Assembly (NCBI GenBank): GCA_000349905.1
Contig: KB722739.1
Coordinates: forward strand, 1,314,762-1,378,761
Reading direction: 5' to 3'
Origin: Volvariella volvacea V23
Taxonomy: Eukaryota; Basidiomycota; Agaricomycetes; Agaricales; Pluteaceae
Length of the DNA stretch: 64,000 nt
Under the pieces are notes generated by a model. That model was given only the letters and a program-made list of their open reading frames with translations, did no database searches and was not told the origin of the DNA. Below are positions 10,501 to 22,292 of the stretch, piece by piece (position 1 is the first letter of the stretch; the number at the start of each line of letters is the position of its first letter). A program made the position numbers and the translations under genes.

Positions 10501-13500
10501 CTCTACCAGATGTATATCCGACCTCTTCGGGAATCCAATCCACCTATCATGGATCCTCAAAGACTTGAGACTTTCATAGAGGACGTGTTCCACAACTTCT
10601 CTGAGCTCCATTCACACCACCGTCGTTTGATTGAGAACCTTCACGAGATCCAAAGAGAGGAACACCCCTTCATCAAGAGCATCACAGCACCTCTATTTGA
10701 CGCAGCTTTGAACTGGAGGGATGCATATATGAAGTATATACCCCATTACCCTATAGCGGCGTACCGAATTGACGAGGAGATGGCCACCAACCCTGCCTTC
10801 AAAGCCTTTGTCGACGTGAGTGCACTTGGCTCATCTTCTCACACAGCCTTTCTTAGTTCTGGTCAAATTTCTAGCAAGCTGTTCGTCACCCCGATGCCGA
10901 TCGATTGGACATGAAGAACTTCATCAATCGACCCATTCCCCGTCTCCTTCGTTATGAGTTATTGCTAAAGAGCATAATGGATGAGTTACCGGAAGGCCAT
11001 GAAGACCTTGAAGCCATTCCGAATGTGATTGAGGTCATCAAGTCTCTTGGAAAGGAAACGGAGCCAGGTGTTGTCAGTGCTAAGCAGAAGGTTGAGCTAT
11101 GGAGGTATAATACCCACCTCGTCTTCAAGAATGGTGAAACGGTCGTAAGTTACTTATAATCTGGTCTCGTGAAAGCCCATCACGAATTTTTGCTTCAGGA
11201 TATGGACTTGTTGAACGATAATCGTTCGCTTATGTTCTCAGGGAAATTGCTCCGCCAGCCTGACAGTGGCTTGGAATGGAACGGATGGAGCGAACTGTTC
11301 GTTCTATTATTTGATAACTATTGTGAGTAGAGCCTTCCCTGAGGAGCGCCTTGTGCACTGATATTCCAAAAGTGGTGATGACGAAACCAAAAGAAAAGGA
11401 TGGAGTCACAAAGTTCTACGTCAATCGCAGGGTAAGTCTTGTCTCTGTCTAATGGGTTTGGTTATTCAAGCCTTGCGTGGTCCAGCCCATTCCTCTGGAC
11501 CTTTTAAACCTCGTCAACTTCAATGACCCAGGAACACAACGAAGTGCCGGCCTACTTCGCGGTCTCCGGGGTGGTGGTGGTGGTGGCCACGATGCAACAA
11601 CCAACCCTGCCGCTTCTCCTGAAGACTCACGCATGGTTTACCCCTTCACAATCCATCATAATGGTCGCCTAGGAGGTCCATACACATTCTACGCAGAGTC
11701 TCCCCAAGCACGTCTGGACTGGAAAGCCCATCTTGAACAAGCATTGGCGTTGAGAAAGGCAGTGCAAGATTCGAATAAAGTGTTCGAAATCGAGAAACTC
11801 AGCACGGCGACCTTCCTTATGCCGTCTGCGTATAATCCGAACTCCGTACCAACCTACAACCAAGAGACAACGTTCACTGGGAAGGTCACTTGCTCTGTTC
11901 CCTTCAGTAAGTACCTTCTGAAATTCAAATGCACAAGCAAATTGAATCACCTGTGATTTACCAGATACCCCCGATGGACGAGGTTTGGTGGCAATCGGAT
12001 GTGCTGAAGGTGTATGGATTGGATACCGCCATGATCCAACATGTATGCGCCCTTCTACCCTTTGCTTGGCTCTTTCATTTAACCCATATCTCTCTAGCTA
12101 TGCGACGAGTATTACACCTCAAAATGGTCACTCAATGTGCCATGCTAGAAGAGTTCGGTATCTTCCTCGTACTAGCAGACAAGGTGGGATTACGAGTTGC
12201 GTAAGATCCGGAAAGAGACTGATATTCTTTGCAGTCCTTATTCGCATACCATATCGAAGCTCTAGTGCCAACGTCCCCTCAAGGAGTCACCAATACCCAA
12301 GCACCACAAAAACTCAACGGAACAAAAGACGTTCATTTCTTCAGCGTTGGTACACTACATGGACGAACATTGATCGTTTACATGAAAAAGAAGGGCGTGA
12401 GTACTGGCTACATGAATTGGCATACAAGCAGTCTTCCTGACGACTCGTTTAGTTGGACAGCATCTTCCGTGTGTTGGAACCTGTTGGAGACAAGATCAAC
12501 GAACGAGTACGGGCGCCTGTGGGGTTGAGTTCAAGGCTCGGATTCCGCTCTACCAAATCAGAATGGTTCCGCATTTATAGGGACTTCTTCTTGCCATCGG
12601 AGTCTTTCGACCTGATCTTCCTGAAAGCGAGGATTGCCGTGCTATGTGCCAAGGGCTTTGAAATCATGGACCTCAATAAGTTCGTGAGATTCAATGAGTT
12701 GACATTGTTTATTAAGCTAATATATGCGGTACTTGTAGCTTCAGCAGCATTACGATTCCAGCGCGTGAAGACCCCAAAATTACACACCTTGCTAAGCGTT
12801 GCGAATCCTGTAAACCTATGGGCATGTTCCGATCCAATGAGGATGAATTCTTACTCGTCTTTGATGGTGAGTGAATGGCCAGCCATCATACAACAGCTGT
12901 TAATCAACTTCTATGTTGCAGAGTTTGGTGTCTACGTAGATAAGCATGGTGATCCTAATCGTTCAGCGGCAACCATCGAATGGGAGGGTACAATTGAACG
13001 AGTGGCATTCCACGCTCCGTATATTCTTCTATTCGACAGCCGGTTCATCGAAATACGAGACGTTCAAAATGGACGTCTCGTGCAAATCATCCCAGGAAAC
13101 GACATGCGTTGTATTTGGGACGGTAGAGGTGCGGGAGCAAGTGTAACGCGCGCAGGACAAACAGCTGGTCTGGACGGGCCAGATGGGATGAACCAAGAAG
13201 CTCAAGTTCACGGTGTTATGAGCGTTACGGAAAATATTCCAGGGAGAGGGAGGATAACGGCTCAACACGTATTCGAGCTCATCCCTACAGTTCCTTTGCC
13301 TTTGCCACCGCGTCCTGGAGAACAACCCCCACCGCTGGCTCAGAATCAACAGTGGCCTAGACACCAACACACCAACTCGACTTATACCGTATCGTCGTAT
13401 GTATCACAACCACAGCAAGGACAGGGTCCACCCCCTGGCGGATACCAACACTCGCAATCGATGACGGCCTACTACCAGCAAAGAAGCGCGTCTCCACCTG

Positions 13501-13541
13501 ATTCGCCTCCAATCAGGAGTTCCAATTCCTGGAGAGCATAA
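7553..13541 (+). CDS. Rho1-type guanine nucleotide exchange factor with DEP, tandem DH, PH and CNH domains (ROM2/Rgf family)
   Basis: The start is ATG at 7553 (MQSSDNPIARSASPVDEDL). A Ser/Pro-rich, probably disordered N-terminal third is followed by a DEP domain (about 8840-9215; FINYSLLSHIAVQLRDKI ... LFFYEVEEWG) and a Cys-rich bridge (CYSASCGEGVACYAYDCPRK). Two successive Dbl-homology segments come next: DH1 about 9590-10300 (IIHKIITKEEQYIQDLDIIE) and DH2 about 10400-11110 (VIFELIKGEMAYVRDLENIE). Then come a PH domain (about 11200-11750) and a CNH/citron domain (about 11860-13290; VGTLHGRTLIVYMKKKG, EWFRIYRDFFLPSESFDLIF). The tail is Pro/Gln-rich. ROM2/Rgf proteins load GTP on Rho1 at the plasma membrane and drive cell wall integrity signalling. 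At least ten short introns interrupt the gene, and I find no frameshift in the domains. The two DH segments are addressed as a finding. Confidence 0.9.
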
Positions 13542-13917
13542 ATGTACACCTGATGAATCGCCTTTCTCCCACTCAACTTGATGAATCACGTATGACTATC
13601 CCCAATTTATTAATTCTCCATCGCATTTTCCCAAGCCTGCTGAGATGCAGGACATAATACTTTACTTGACTGCTTGTTCTGCGTACATATGGAATTGCTA
13701 CAGAATGAGGGACTGGTTTGGTTACTTACACTCTTAGCTAGGTCCCGGATTTGATTTTGGATTCGGATTCTATGTTTTCCTCCTATGAATAAATACGACA
13801 GGTTTATCTGATATAATGGACGTGTACATTAGCATTCAAATAAGTGATTGTGAGTAGCCTGAATCAAACTGCGACCACCACCTGGGTGCTCTATATGGCT
13901 GGGTCCTTCTATGGCGT
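13542..13917. other. Convergent intergenic region
   Basis: The region is AT-rich and lies between the 3' ends of the RhoGEF gene (+) and the DUF1640 gene (-). It contains AATAAA-like strings near 13787 that could serve 3' processing. There is no coding signal. Confidence 0.4.
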
Positions 13918-14782
13918 TCAAGCACGGAATCTCATGTACGCCATGAGCAACGCCGAACAACCAGTAACGAAACCAACAAGGTATTGCAAAGTCGTCGCCT
14001 ATACCAAAAACATTTGAGTATACTTTACTCTGGTGTAATGCGCTTGCTCACCTTGGAAGCCTGGATCGTCGTTCTCAATCCAGCCAACTCTTGTTCTATT
14101 CTCGTATCTACTTCCTTTATCTTTAATTCCTGGCCACTGCTCTCCTCTCTCATTCTACCCTTCTCCAAGTTCAGGTCCAACCTAACACCAGCTTGTGTAC
14201 GAGTGATTTCCTCTCGTAGCCGTTGCTTGAGCTTCTCTATATCCCCCATAAGACGGTCGTTCTCTGCTTTTAGCATGGCAAGGTCATTTTTCTCAGTTAG
14301 CTGGAGCTCGGACTTGAGGTGCGCAAAGTCGACTTGTTGGGTGTAGTGGTGCTACAAGCGTCCGTGAGTAAAACACCCTAAGTATAAATCTGCCTACTAA
14401 CCTTCTCTTGATCAGCCTTAGTAACCATATTAGCAGTCATATTCCGTATCGCCTCGTCAATGACCTCCGCCATCGCAGACATAATTCCCTCTGCTTGTGC
14501 GCGATTCAGTCCCTCTCTCTCCAGCCTTTGAACAAAATGGTGCGTGTCGAAGTGAAAGTCACGACGTCTTGACGTGGTTGATAAGGAGCGTGTTAGTAGT
14601 GGTGGCGGTTGTGATTGGGACTGCTGCTGGTTCTGGGATGGCGGGGATGTGGAAGAGGACGAGTTGGGAGGGTCGCGGAGGTTGGTGGTGGTCGTATGCA
14701 GTAGCTGTAGATGCCGCGGTAGACGTCCTGCGCGACAGGATAATAAAGAACGGTGCGGTATTGTACGCAGAGTCGAGTTCAT
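13918..14782 (-). CDS. Mitochondrial DUF1640 coiled-coil protein (CCDC90/MCUR1/Fmp32 family)
   Basis: The chosen start (ATG at 14782, MNSTLRTIPHRSLLSCRAGR) gives an Arg/Ser-rich leader without acidic residues, typical of mitochondrial import. After a Ser/Gln-rich stretch comes the family signature FDTHHFVQRLEREGLNRAQA, then GIMSAMAEVIDEAIRNM. A long coiled coil follows (about 14050-14360; ENDRLMGDIEKLKQRLREEI). The last exon encodes one hydrophobic segment (LQYLVGFVTGCSALLMAYM) just before the stop at 13918-13920. Family members are anchored in the inner mitochondrial membrane and are linked to respiratory complex assembly and calcium uniporter regulation. Which role applies here cannot be read from sequence. 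It shares a 175-bp divergent promoter with MAK16. Confidence 0.85.
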
Positions 14783-14957
14783 GCTGGTGGTAGAGCAAGG
14801 AGAGAAAGGGAGTCCGGTGTCGAGCAAGTCCCTTCCGTCCCGGAGTGCTATAACAACCCCCATATGGTAATATTCAGTCACGTGGCTATCATCACAGATT
14901 TCTGTCCTCGTCGTTGTCTATGTCGTCCATCTAAATCCTTTCTCCCCGCATCGCAAC
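14783..14957. promoter_or_regulatory. Short bidirectional promoter, DUF1640 gene / MAK16
   Basis: Only 175 bp separate the two start codons, so both promoters and leaders must share this stretch. Core elements are not recognisable by eye. Confidence 0.45.
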
Positions 14958-16266
14958 ATGCAGGCAGACGATGTGATATGGTCCGTAATAAACCATCAAT
15001 TCTGCTCATACAAAGTCAAGTATGTCGTGCCACCAGATTGTCACCATAAATTTTAACACTAGCGGACACTAGAACAACGACACAGAACTTTTGTCGAAAC
15101 GAATATAATGTCACCGGGCTGTGTAACAGACAGTCATGTCCCCTGGCGAACTCAAGATACGCTACTGTGAGGGAGAAGGAAGGCGAGTGGTACACCTATG
15201 CTGCACGAGGACCACGCCAACCCTCTTATGATTAGGTGTACTGTACCTCTATGTCAAGACCATCGAACGAGCGCATACACCCGCCAACATGTGGGAACGG
15301 ATAAAGCTATCCAGTAATTATACCAAGGCTCTGGAGCAAGTGAGCCTTCCATCACAAGCCCTCGACCTATGGACTTATGCATCTCTTTAGATTGATGCAG
15401 AGCTAATATACTGGCCGAATTTCACTATTCATAAATGCAAGCAGCGCGTCACAAAAATAACACAATATCTTATCAAAATGCGTCGTCTAAAACTACGGCA
15501 TCAGTACGCCCTGTCATCTCTTCACTGTATGCATACACTAATTCACGGTTTCTAGGCCTAAACTGGTCGGCGTGAAGAAAAAACTCGAGCGCCGAGAAGC
15601 TACGCGGGAACGCAAAGCACTCGCGGCCGCTCACCTCGAACGTTCAATAGAAAAAGAACTACTCGAACGTTTGAAGTCTAAAGCCTATGGTGACGCCCCA
15701 CTCAATGTCAACGAGGAGATATGGCAGGCCGTGCTTAATAGGGAGAAGAAGGACGGCAAAACACTAGATGTGGACGGACTGGAGATGGAAGACGACGAAA
15801 CAGATGAGGAGCTCGAAGAAGACTTGGAAGAGGAGATGCAAGGTGGAGAGGATGAAGGTTGGGGCGATAGAGAGTTTGTCAGCGATATTAGTAGTGATGA
15901 AGAGGATGAGGATGACATGGAAGATCTTGGGGTGTGTGTTTTCCTTTGGTTTCTGTCAGTACGAGCTCACATGCACTTAGGACCTTGGTTCCTTGGGCGA
16001 AGGGTCAGAGGTACTGGACGACGAAGACGAGTCCGAAGAGGAGCAAAAACCAACAAAGCTTGGAAAACGGAAGGCAAGCGCAGCAAAGCCACCACAACCG
16101 TCGAAAAAGCGACCAGAGAAAAAGCAAAAAAGTAAGTATCCACTCATCACAACGTTTTTCTGTTTGGTCTTAGTGCTGTCATTAAGAGGGGCCGCGGGTG
16201 GAGGTGGAATACGAGCACGAGATGGAAAGTGTTCCACTCACAAAGGAGGCTTTGGCGAACTGGTAG
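14958..16266 (+). CDS. MAK16: MAK16, 60S ribosome biogenesis factor
   Basis: MAK16 is a nucleolar protein needed for pre-60S assembly. My exon model is 14958-15019, 15073-15182, 15236-15339, 15391-15503, 15556-15931, 15981-16131 and 16187-16266. It sums to 996 nt, or 331 codons. Conserved pieces are [20 protein letters not shown] (zinc-binding, L28e-like domain), [40 protein letters not shown] and [20 protein letters not shown]. An acidic stretch and a basic, nuclear-type tail follow. Six introns are 49-55 bp. The second intron (15183-15235, 53 bp) only restores the frame if its donor is GC (exon ending GAAG, intron starting GCGAGT), which gives G-VLYLYVK as the family requires. No GT donor nearby gives the correct phase. 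Confidence 0.93.
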
Positions 16267-16667
16267 CATTGTCAGTACATATGTACGGAGGACGTATTTC
16301 GATTGTCAATATCATTCTGGTTGTACACCTGAGTGCGAGACGAGATACCATGATACCAGACAACATAAGCCCTAAATTCTAATATGCCACTACCCCGAGT
16401 AGCCTATATATTCAGAAACAACCGGTAAACCAAGAAAAAAACGATCCAGAAGCAAAGAGCATGAGATTAGCTCTGCCATATTGGCAGGAAGCTCGATAAG
16501 TCGTACTGTATGCGCACGAAAATAAAAGGAAGTGGTATACCTACGTGATATGAAAGTGAGAAATAATAAAATATTACAAGCACCGGTATTTATCATAGGA
16601 GTGGAGGTAATCAGTCGAATCGAAACTTGATTGGGATAATTTGGCGCGTCTTAAATATCGGTGGCTC
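16267..16667. other. Convergent intergenic region
   Basis: AT-rich spacer between the 3' ends of MAK16 (+) and SUR2 (-). There is no convincing ORF or repeat. Confidence 0.45.
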
Positions 16668-17736
16668 TTACTCAGCTTTGGGCTTCCGTCTTCGTTGCTC
16701 GATTTCTTGCCTTGTGAGCCGTGTGCCAAGGATGACATCCCAGTGGATGAAGAATGGCTGCGAAAAGTTGGACTTGATACCAACGACCTACAATATACTC
16801 AGTCCCTGCCAGATCCTGAGGGAGGACGTGACGTTACCTGATGATGAATGTCATGATAATCCGCATTATTGGATGTAATCATTTGCAAAGGGTCGAATGG
16901 CAGGCGATACCCGCAGTGGTCATCCACAGTCTTGAAGGTCGAGATGAGGTAAATCAGCATAGCCTGTCTAGCAGATAGGCCGGGGATCCATTCCGCCAAC
17001 GCCCCACCCATGGTGTCCAGCAGGAACCCTTCAACAGGGTGATTGTACAATGCCCCAAACGCATAGGGTACATACAACCGGTGGTGCCACGAATGGAAGT
17101 GCCTGTACAGGAACTTGTTCATGTGCATCCCGCGGTGGAGGAAGTACTGCCATGTGTCTATGATGACTCTGATCGAGGACGTCTATTAGGCATGCACAAG
17201 ACCGCGAGAACGAGAGCTCACATTCCAAAAAGGAATTGCAAGGCAGGGATAGCCCACCAATAAACCATATATGCCAAACGACCCAGATGTTCACCAGCCA
17301 GCTGCGGTCCCCCAAACCAATGTACCCAGCCCTGAATGACAGTCTTATACCCGTCCACAATTGCTTGGTGATTTGCCGGAGGCCCTGTCGGTTCCTGCAA
17401 CCACCAAAGTCCCATAGCAGTTTGGATAATTTGTTGGAAGATCACCGCCACAACGACTTGAGTCCTGCTCGCAAGATTCTTCTTCTGTACTTCCGCGGAT
17501 TCGTGGATACGATACTTCTCCAGCCATTTCCAGCCCGAGGTATCCAAGTAGTGAAACAAGAGAGACAGACTCCAGTACGCTAGAACTGGTACCGCGAGCG
17601 TGAGGTGTTGGTCGGACAGTCCCTCAATTAAGGTTGGTTTGTAGGAATAGTAGAACGGTACATTGGGAAACAGACATGATTGGGTTTCATTGAGCCATTT
17701 CGGACATGGGACAGACAGGTTCGTGGCCAAGGTCAT
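16668..17736 (-). CDS. SUR2: Sphinganine C4-hydroxylase (SUR2, fatty acid hydroxylase superfamily)
   Basis: This ER di-iron membrane enzyme converts dihydrosphingosine to phytosphingosine for fungal sphingolipids. The start is ATG at 17736 (MTLATNLSVPCPKWLNETQS); upstream codons are in frame but contain no ATG. Membrane segments lie around 17560-17620 (LTLAVPVLAYWSLSLLFHYL) and 17240-17280. The histidine boxes are all present: HRGMH, HSWHH, a DDHCGYRLPFDP block and DYHDIHHQ. The last exon reads SNFSQPFFIHWDVILGTRLT and ends in a Lys/Arg-rich tail (RRRKPKAE), which may serve ER retention, before the stop at 16668-16670. Introns near 17170-17215 and 16800-16850 separate the exons. It is convergent with MAK16. 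Confidence 0.92.
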
Positions 17737-18235
17737 GAAAAGAATCGAGATGGGGGAGGACGGGAAGGACGGGAGGCGGTGGTCGATGATGGACGGAAGG
17801 AAGAGAGGAGTGGAGCGATTAGTATTCAATTCTCATAATTGATGACCCAAAAATAAAATTCAATTATCCAACAAACAAAAATCAACTTTTTTCCGCTGCG
17901 GATGACATCACGTGTACCCTCCAGACTGCGATCCTATATTCCAGTGTCAGGCCAGGCGAGGCTAGTGTTTCCACAATCTGGACCGCAGTCCATAGTACCT
18001 TTTATTTGCTACCAATTTGTACCAAAAAGAAACAGTGCAGTTTAACGTACATACTATACCAACTCCAGAATATAAATCATGACAGGGAGCAGCGAAAATA
18101 CAGAGGATGTGGACGCAGACGAGGAGTATATGATGGGAGGTGGTGGTGATATCACGAATGATGGGAATATGGAAGAAAAGAATTCGGAACAACCAATATA
18201 ACGAATGTTCTACTATTAGGTTCAACGTTCAGCGT
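17737..18235. other. Intergenic region upstream of SUR2
   Basis: About 500 bp lie between the SUR2 start and the 3' end of the CNOT9 gene, both on the minus strand. The stretch 17830-17890 is AT-rich and could hold the SUR2 promoter. I see no gene. Confidence 0.4.
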
Positions 18236-19583
18236 TCATGGTTCGTTCAAATTATTCAGCAACGTAGTTAAACAGCGTTTAGTCACCATGTCACCCTAGA
18301 AGAGGTCGTCAGTCGCTCGACTATATTCGGCAAATTTTCGGTCCTCACCTTGAGCAAAGCAGCAAACGTCTGATCACGAAGAGGCTCAGGTAAGCAGGCC
18401 CTCAATGCTTCTCGTGCTCTGTAGGACAGGTGTCAGTGCACTGGGGAGGAAAGGGGGAGTTCGAACGACCACTGACCGCATATTGTCACTTAAGCGCAGG
18501 TAGCATCGAACTACGTGTTTCAGAAGCCTAACAGCCTGCGTTTCCACCAGTTGATGAACCATGTTGCTAAGCACTGTCCCAACAGCGTAGAACCGTTCAT
18601 AGGTATGGCAGATATAGGTTAGGCCGGTCTCGTCAAGTAAAATCTTTTGCACGATGAAGATGGCGACTGTTTTTGAAAGCTCCGAACCGGTCTCCATGAT
18701 ACGCAAGCAAAGGGGTATGATTTCAGTGGAAAGAAGGAAGTGAATAACGGTATTATTATCGTTTTGCTAAAAATATAGGTACACAAAAGTGTCATTCATC
18801 AGCATGCTACTCGCAATAAACATGCTAACGTACCTTAACAAGTGCACCGATAACGCCCAAGGAAGTGAGGCGGAGATACTCAAAAGGTCGGGTTTTGGAG
18901 GTCGTGTTGAGGAAGGGATATAGGAATAAAGGAATATGAGCTGTGAACAAAATCCATCAGTCAACAAAAAATCACTTGTATAAATGCGCCTCACCATTCA
19001 AGAACAGCTGTCGTGTCTCCGAATGCGAGGCAACGCATTGAAGAAGGGCGAGAGCATTGCAGACACGATTTGACACATGCGCAGTTAGATTAGGCGGTGA
19101 CAGCAGCGGGTAAACCGAAACAATTTCCTGCAGCAACGCTGGCATGATACCTAGAGTCATCCCCAGTCAGCAAGGCAAAGGAGGTCATATGACATCGTTA
19201 TCAGTATTGAGAGCGCATATCCTAGGGTGCTGAGAGTCGCAGGTGAACCACTCACCAAACGAATGCCAGAGAACTAACGCTAGATCGTCATATTGCTCTC
19301 TTTTCTTGCTCAGCTCCAACAAAGCGGCCTCTCTATTCGCGGGATCGGTGAGGTCAATGACGAGCTGGTAGATTTTGTTATCTTCCTGGATACCAGGACC
19401 GGGACCAATGGTTGCGTTGGGCATATACGAGCCTGCTGCTTGATGTGGTCCAGGCAAACCTAGGGCGGGTGCAGATGGGAGAGGAGGGGTTTCCGAGTAG
19501 GCTGAAATACCTCGAGCATAGTTGTTGTACTGGGTACCATGCTGGAGATAGGAAACAGGCTTTGGAGAGATTAAGCCTGCCAT
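18236..19583 (-). CDS. CAF40: CCR4-NOT subunit CNOT9/CAF40 (Rcd1 family)
   Basis: CNOT9 is the armadillo-repeat subunit of the CCR4-NOT deadenylase, binding NOT1 and mRNA regulators. The start [20 protein letters not shown] leads into a short Pro/Gly-rich N-terminus. The Rcd1 core follows: [74 protein letters not shown] and [22 protein letters not shown]-terminal exon reads [19 protein letters not shown] and stops at 18236-18238. That exon is reached by splicing out the stretch at about 18291-18348; reading through it would give an unrelated tail. The start codon lies only 86 bp from the stop codon of the upstream gene on the same strand. Confidence 0.9.
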
Positions 19584-19669
19584 GGCAGGTCGCCGTTGCA
19601 GTCCAGAGCTTGTAGTGCACACCAAGATGACATAAGCTACTATCCGTACAAACAGATACAAATACAATT

Positions 19670-22292
19670 CTACAGCCCTGACGCGTGGTGTATCAGCCCC
19701 AGCAGCTTAACCTGCGATACCCCGTCCAAGATGCTAGTCAGCTCGTAGACATCACTTGCCCAACATTTCAACTGACCTTTTCTTCTTCCGAGTCCGCGTA
19801 CATCGACCACGACCCCCGATCATCAGTGAATTCAATAACAAATGAATGCGGGATCGCCTCCAGTTCCTCATAACCCTCGTTCCATTCTCGTAAAGCACTG
19901 ATTGCCCCTCTGCAGGACACAGTTTCCAGGATCTGATGCATATCCTGCATCCCAAGTCACGCGCCTGATTCTACTTGATGCTTAACGTCTACTCACCTTA
20001 GGACTACGATAAAAGTAAAACGTATCTCCGGCGAGACGATAGAACCTTCGCTTCCACACCAACGAGTTGGTAGTTTGCATAGTCACCCATCCGGTCAACA
20101 AGAACTCGGACTTGGTGTTCCTTTTGATTCTCTTCTCGATTTGCATTATCTTGCTCCGCTTCAATGCATCTTCACGCTTGCGTTCCTCTTCAGCACGCCT
20201 GGCAGCAGCTTCAGCAAGCCGGTTTTGCGCAGCCCTCCATTCCTCCAACTTCTTGTGCTCCTCCAACCTCCTTTGTTTTTCTAATCTCTTCTTTTCCTCA
20301 AACTCGCGCTTCTTCCTCTCCTCCTCCTCTTTCTCCTGCTGCTCCTTTCTCCTCCTGTCGGCTGCAATCCGCTTAAACTCTTCTTCCAGTTTGATCTTTC
20401 TCATTTCCTCCTCTAGGCGTTCTTGCTTCTCTTGCTCCTCTTTCATTCTCCTTTTTTCAATCTGTCGTCTCTCTTCCTCCTCCAAAGCTTGCCTTTCCTC
20501 CATCTCTCGTTTCCTTTGTGCTTCCATCCTTAAACGTGCCCGCTCAGCAGGGTCTTTGGCAATCCCATGCTCGGCCAACCACTTGTCTCGCAACGGAAAC
20601 GATGGCATAGGCGAAAGTGTCCTTGGCTTGGTTGGCCTTGGCAAGCTATTTTCCAGCTGTTGCAGCCCATCTGGGCTCAATGATCGTTGGTGTGCATGTG
20701 TAGGCACCTGGTCATATACCGGTTGTGTGACCATGTCGGTGCTGTACTGTCTCTGTGCAAGCTGTCGAGGTGGTGACGGTTGTTTAGGTGCCTAAGACAA
20801 AATGCCCCACAATTATCCGTGATATAAGCGAATCAAAAACTGATGGTGAGCTTCTTATAATCATAGGTGGCTAGGGAATCTGCTGACCCTTACCTTGGGA
20901 ACGTTCCATGGTGCCGTATTATTATGTTGTGCAAGTTTAAAATCCTTCGGTGGGGGTAAAGGGGGTGCATCGTCGGGCTGGTAGCGATCTACATGTTCAG
21001 AGGTATCCTTGCGTCGCCTTATGAAATTAGAGAAGGTGCTTCCTCCTGTCTTGGATGACCCCGTTGCGGGTGGCGGAGGCCTATAATCAACGGTATGATA
21101 GGGGCGGTGATTGGAAGTGGGACTGGAAGCGTCGTGCCTATCGGAAACGGCACGTCGAATAGGCTGAATGGGTATCGTGCTAGGTGCAGACCTATTTGCG
21201 GCTGTGACAGGCTGTGAGAATGCCTTTCCCATTACTACAGTTGTTGGGGACGTTGAAGTGATTGTGGTAGTTGTCTTTGGGGAGCTGCTCGGGATTGGTA
21301 TGGTTGACGTAGTCTCAGAAGAGGTAGTCGTCGATGTCGTAGGGAGAGATGCTGATCTTTGCTGCACTCGTGAAGGTAGTGACTGAGATTGTACAAAATG
21401 CGATTGCGATTGCGGTGGGGATCGTGATGTTACAACAGTTGAGTGGGTATTACGACCTGGCTCAGCCAAGGCGATTTGGTATATAGCGTTCGGTGTGAGT
21501 TGGGAAGAGCGTTCAACGTTCAATGCACCGTCGTGTTTCTATTTAACATTTGGGCGGGCATCCGAGGGGTGGTTGAAGCAAAGTACAAGGGAGGAGAACA
21601 ATGAGCGTCGTCGTCACAACGTAATTAAAATCAAATGCCCTTGTGGCCAACCCTCAGTACAATAGCAGACGTCGTTGACCCTCTAGGTCAGCTACCTCCG
21701 AGCGGTTAGGTCACAAGGGCACTGCATGCCAAAGAAAAAAGTCGGGAGCAGAAGAGTGCCTACCTTGAAAATCGTCGCGAGATACCTGGAATGTACAAGC
21801 GCGCGAGCTAGTCGCCACAACAGCGATAAGAAAGCGTCGTAAGACGAGTGCTGGTAACGACTTACCTCTGCGCACACCAGAGACCGTGGTTGGGACATAG
21901 CTAATCAATACATTCACCAAGCTCCCATCATCCAGCACTTCATGGAGGAATCCCAACAAAACCTGCTCTAGACCCTCCAGATAATTCCTCAGTTCAGCCA
22001 AACCGCCCTTGCCTCGCGCGAATAACGCCAACTCGTCTTGTTGACCCTGGTCAAGAATGCGGTTATTAGGCACCAAACAGACTTTGCGAACGCAAAACTG
22101 ACATTGCTGGGGTAGGACAGTAGGAACCTTTTGTACGATCAAAAAAAAACGGGTCGTGCGTCGCGTGCGTCAGTAAAAAACAGAGCGCGTGCATAAGAGT
22201 TGCGTAAAAGAAGCTCACCAAGACATTTCTCCCTGCAGCACAGACTGATATACAGCCATCACTTTCGACAAGTCTCGCAAGTGTACAGACAT
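19670..22292 (-). CDS. ADF-H domain plus coiled coil plus PH domain protein
   Basis: The start is ATG at 22292 ([20 protein letters not shown], then GEMSW). Splicing two short introns gives [20 protein letters not shown] and [17 protein letters not shown]. Then come [20 protein letters not shown] and [17 protein letters not shown], joined over an intron of about 230 bp to [20 protein letters not shown]. This string has the order and signature of an ADF-homology domain (coactosin/drebrin type), which binds actin. A Ser/Thr/Pro-rich middle follows, then a long Glu/Arg/Lys coiled coil (about 20130-20550). A PH domain is split over three exons ([36 protein letters not shown]; last exon [13 protein letters not shown], stop 19670-19672). 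An actin-to-membrane scaffold is an inference. I assigned these exons to one gene because the frame and the ADF-H fold continue across the long intron. Confidence 0.75.

Noticed and set aside
20067..20795. Long + strand ORF of 242 codons rich in Ser, Cys and Leu
   Set aside because: It is the antisense reading of the Glu/Arg/Lys coiled coil of the ADF-H/PH gene; its composition is fully explained by that repeat-like coding sequence.
21692..21898. Separate small minus-strand gene ending at 21692
   Set aside because: Its segment [14 protein letters not shown] fits as an exon of the ADF-H domain; the rest of the ORF is read-through of the flanking introns.
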